From: Sphingomonadaceae bacterium
Lineage (GTDB): Bacteria; Pseudomonadota; Alphaproteobacteria; Sphingomonadales; Sphingomonadaceae
Direction of reading: 5' to 3'
DNA length: 5,369 nucleotides
Assembly (NCBI GenBank): GCA_020446665.1
Contig: JAGREF010000149.1
Coordinates: 1 to 5,369 of the forward strand
Of this stretch, positions 4,918 to 5,369 are shown one piece after another. The position numbers and the translations under genes were made by a program. How positions within the stretch are numbered: position 1 is the first letter of the stretch; each line of letters begins with the position of its first letter. The notes beneath the pieces were generated by a model that worked only from the letters and a program-made list of their open reading frames with translations, did not search any database and was not told the origin of the DNA.

Positions 4918-5369
4918 ATGGCTCGTACAAATGGCAGCAGGAAGACTGCGCCGAAAAAGGAAACGCCGCTGGAGCAAGGCCTTGCTGACGAACGGGCGGA
5001 GGCCGCCGTTGAAGCGGAAGAAGCGGCGGTTGATGATATTGCGAAGCGCGGCGACAGCGCCGGGATCGACGCGATCCTCTCTGGTTCCTCCCCCGATGAT
5101 GAAGCGCGGCTGCGCCAGCATCTCGGCCTGCCCAAGCCGCCTGGCAAGCCGCGCGTGGGCAGTGATGAGCTGGCCGATAACTGGCGCGAAGGCGGCTATC
5201 CCTACAAATACAAGATGCTGCGCAAGGATTACGAAGCGGAGAAATTCGTGCTTCAGACCGAGCTGCTCAAGCTGCAGCAATGGGTGCGCGAAAATAACCA
5301 GCGGCTGGTGATCCTGTTCGAAGGGCGCGATGCCGCGGGCAAGGGCGGCACGATCAAGCGCTTCATGGA
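4918..5369 (+). CDS. ppk2: Polyphosphate kinase 2 (PPK2), N-terminal part, runs off right edge
   Basis: The first 150 codons are open to the window edge. Family PPK2 enzymes transfer phosphate between polyphosphate and nucleoside di- or monophosphates in the cytoplasm. The core starts at about residue 92 with [18 protein letters not shown], a coiled helix with ELLKLQQWV (115-123), then the beta-strand RLVILFEG and Walker [10 protein letters not shown] (136-144), followed by TIKRF. This order and the [15 protein letters not shown] wording are typical of one-domain class I PPK2, which favours diphosphate substrates; the lid and Walker B that would settle the class lie beyond the window. The first 70 or so residues are a low-complexity Ala/Glu/Lys-rich extension (for example [13 protein letters not shown]) with no known domain. 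GAGGGGGAG (4906-4914) just upstream is a strong ribosome site that supports this start. It is the rightward member of a divergent pair with the small exported protein. Confidence 0.93.
   Translation, partial: MARTNGSRKTAPKKETPLEQGLADERAEAAVEAEEAAVDDIAKRGDSAGIDAILSGSSPDDEARLRQHLGLPKPPGKPRVGSDELADNWREGGYPYKYKMLRKDYEAEKFVLQTELLKLQQWVRENNQRLVILFEGRDAAGKGGTIKRFM

Noticed and set aside
4807..5280. 157-codon minus-strand frame over the PPK2 start
   Set aside because: PPK2 on the plus strand is certain from its Walker A and core motifs; the antisense frame has no domain.

Overview
The window looks like chromosomal DNA from an alphaproteobacterium, most likely a sphingomonad (Sphingomonadales, perhaps Erythrobacteraceae or a Novosphingobium-like genus). 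This rests on the GC-rich codon use and on the gene content: tandem DUF4402 secreted proteins, a CHCC zinc-finger protein, a YadG-type ABC ATPase, a NadB of alphaproteobacterial style and a class I-like PPK2. It is a family-level guess from sequence character, not a search result. I see no insertion sequence, integrase, CRISPR array, rRNA or tRNA.

Layout. Left part, minus strand: two paralogous exported DUF4402 proteins (932-1546, then 241-825), followed 37 bp downstream by a small CHCC zinc-finger protein whose last codons lie beyond the left edge (1-203). Middle, plus strand: an ABC-2 type ATPase (1682-2626) diverging from the DUF4402 pair, then nadB, L-aspartate oxidase (2674-4260), 47 bp later and probably co-transcribed. 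Right part: a small exported four-cysteine protein on the minus strand (4306-4608), convergent with nadB across a 45-bp gap full of dyad symmetry. Then comes a 309-bp gene-free stretch with several inverted repeats, and the first 150 codons of a polyphosphate kinase 2 on the plus strand (4918 to the right edge).

How the genes relate. Most are housekeeping: NadB starts de novo NAD synthesis, PPK2 moves phosphate between polyphosphate and nucleotides, the CHCC protein belongs to the NDUFS6-like complex I accessory family, and the ABC ATPase must pair with a permease that is not in this window. Nothing shows that these act as one system. The most interesting part is the DUF4402 pair. The two genes share not only protein sequence but a spaced upstream pattern, on the coding strand GTTWACCAG-N16-GTTTAC-N9-TTAG, ending 10 or 11 bp before each start codon, while the spacers have diverged. 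That looks like a shared, possibly non-standard, promoter or operator. The proteins end in an alternating beta-strand resembling the last strand of chaperone-usher pilins, so a surface or fimbrial role is possible but unproven.
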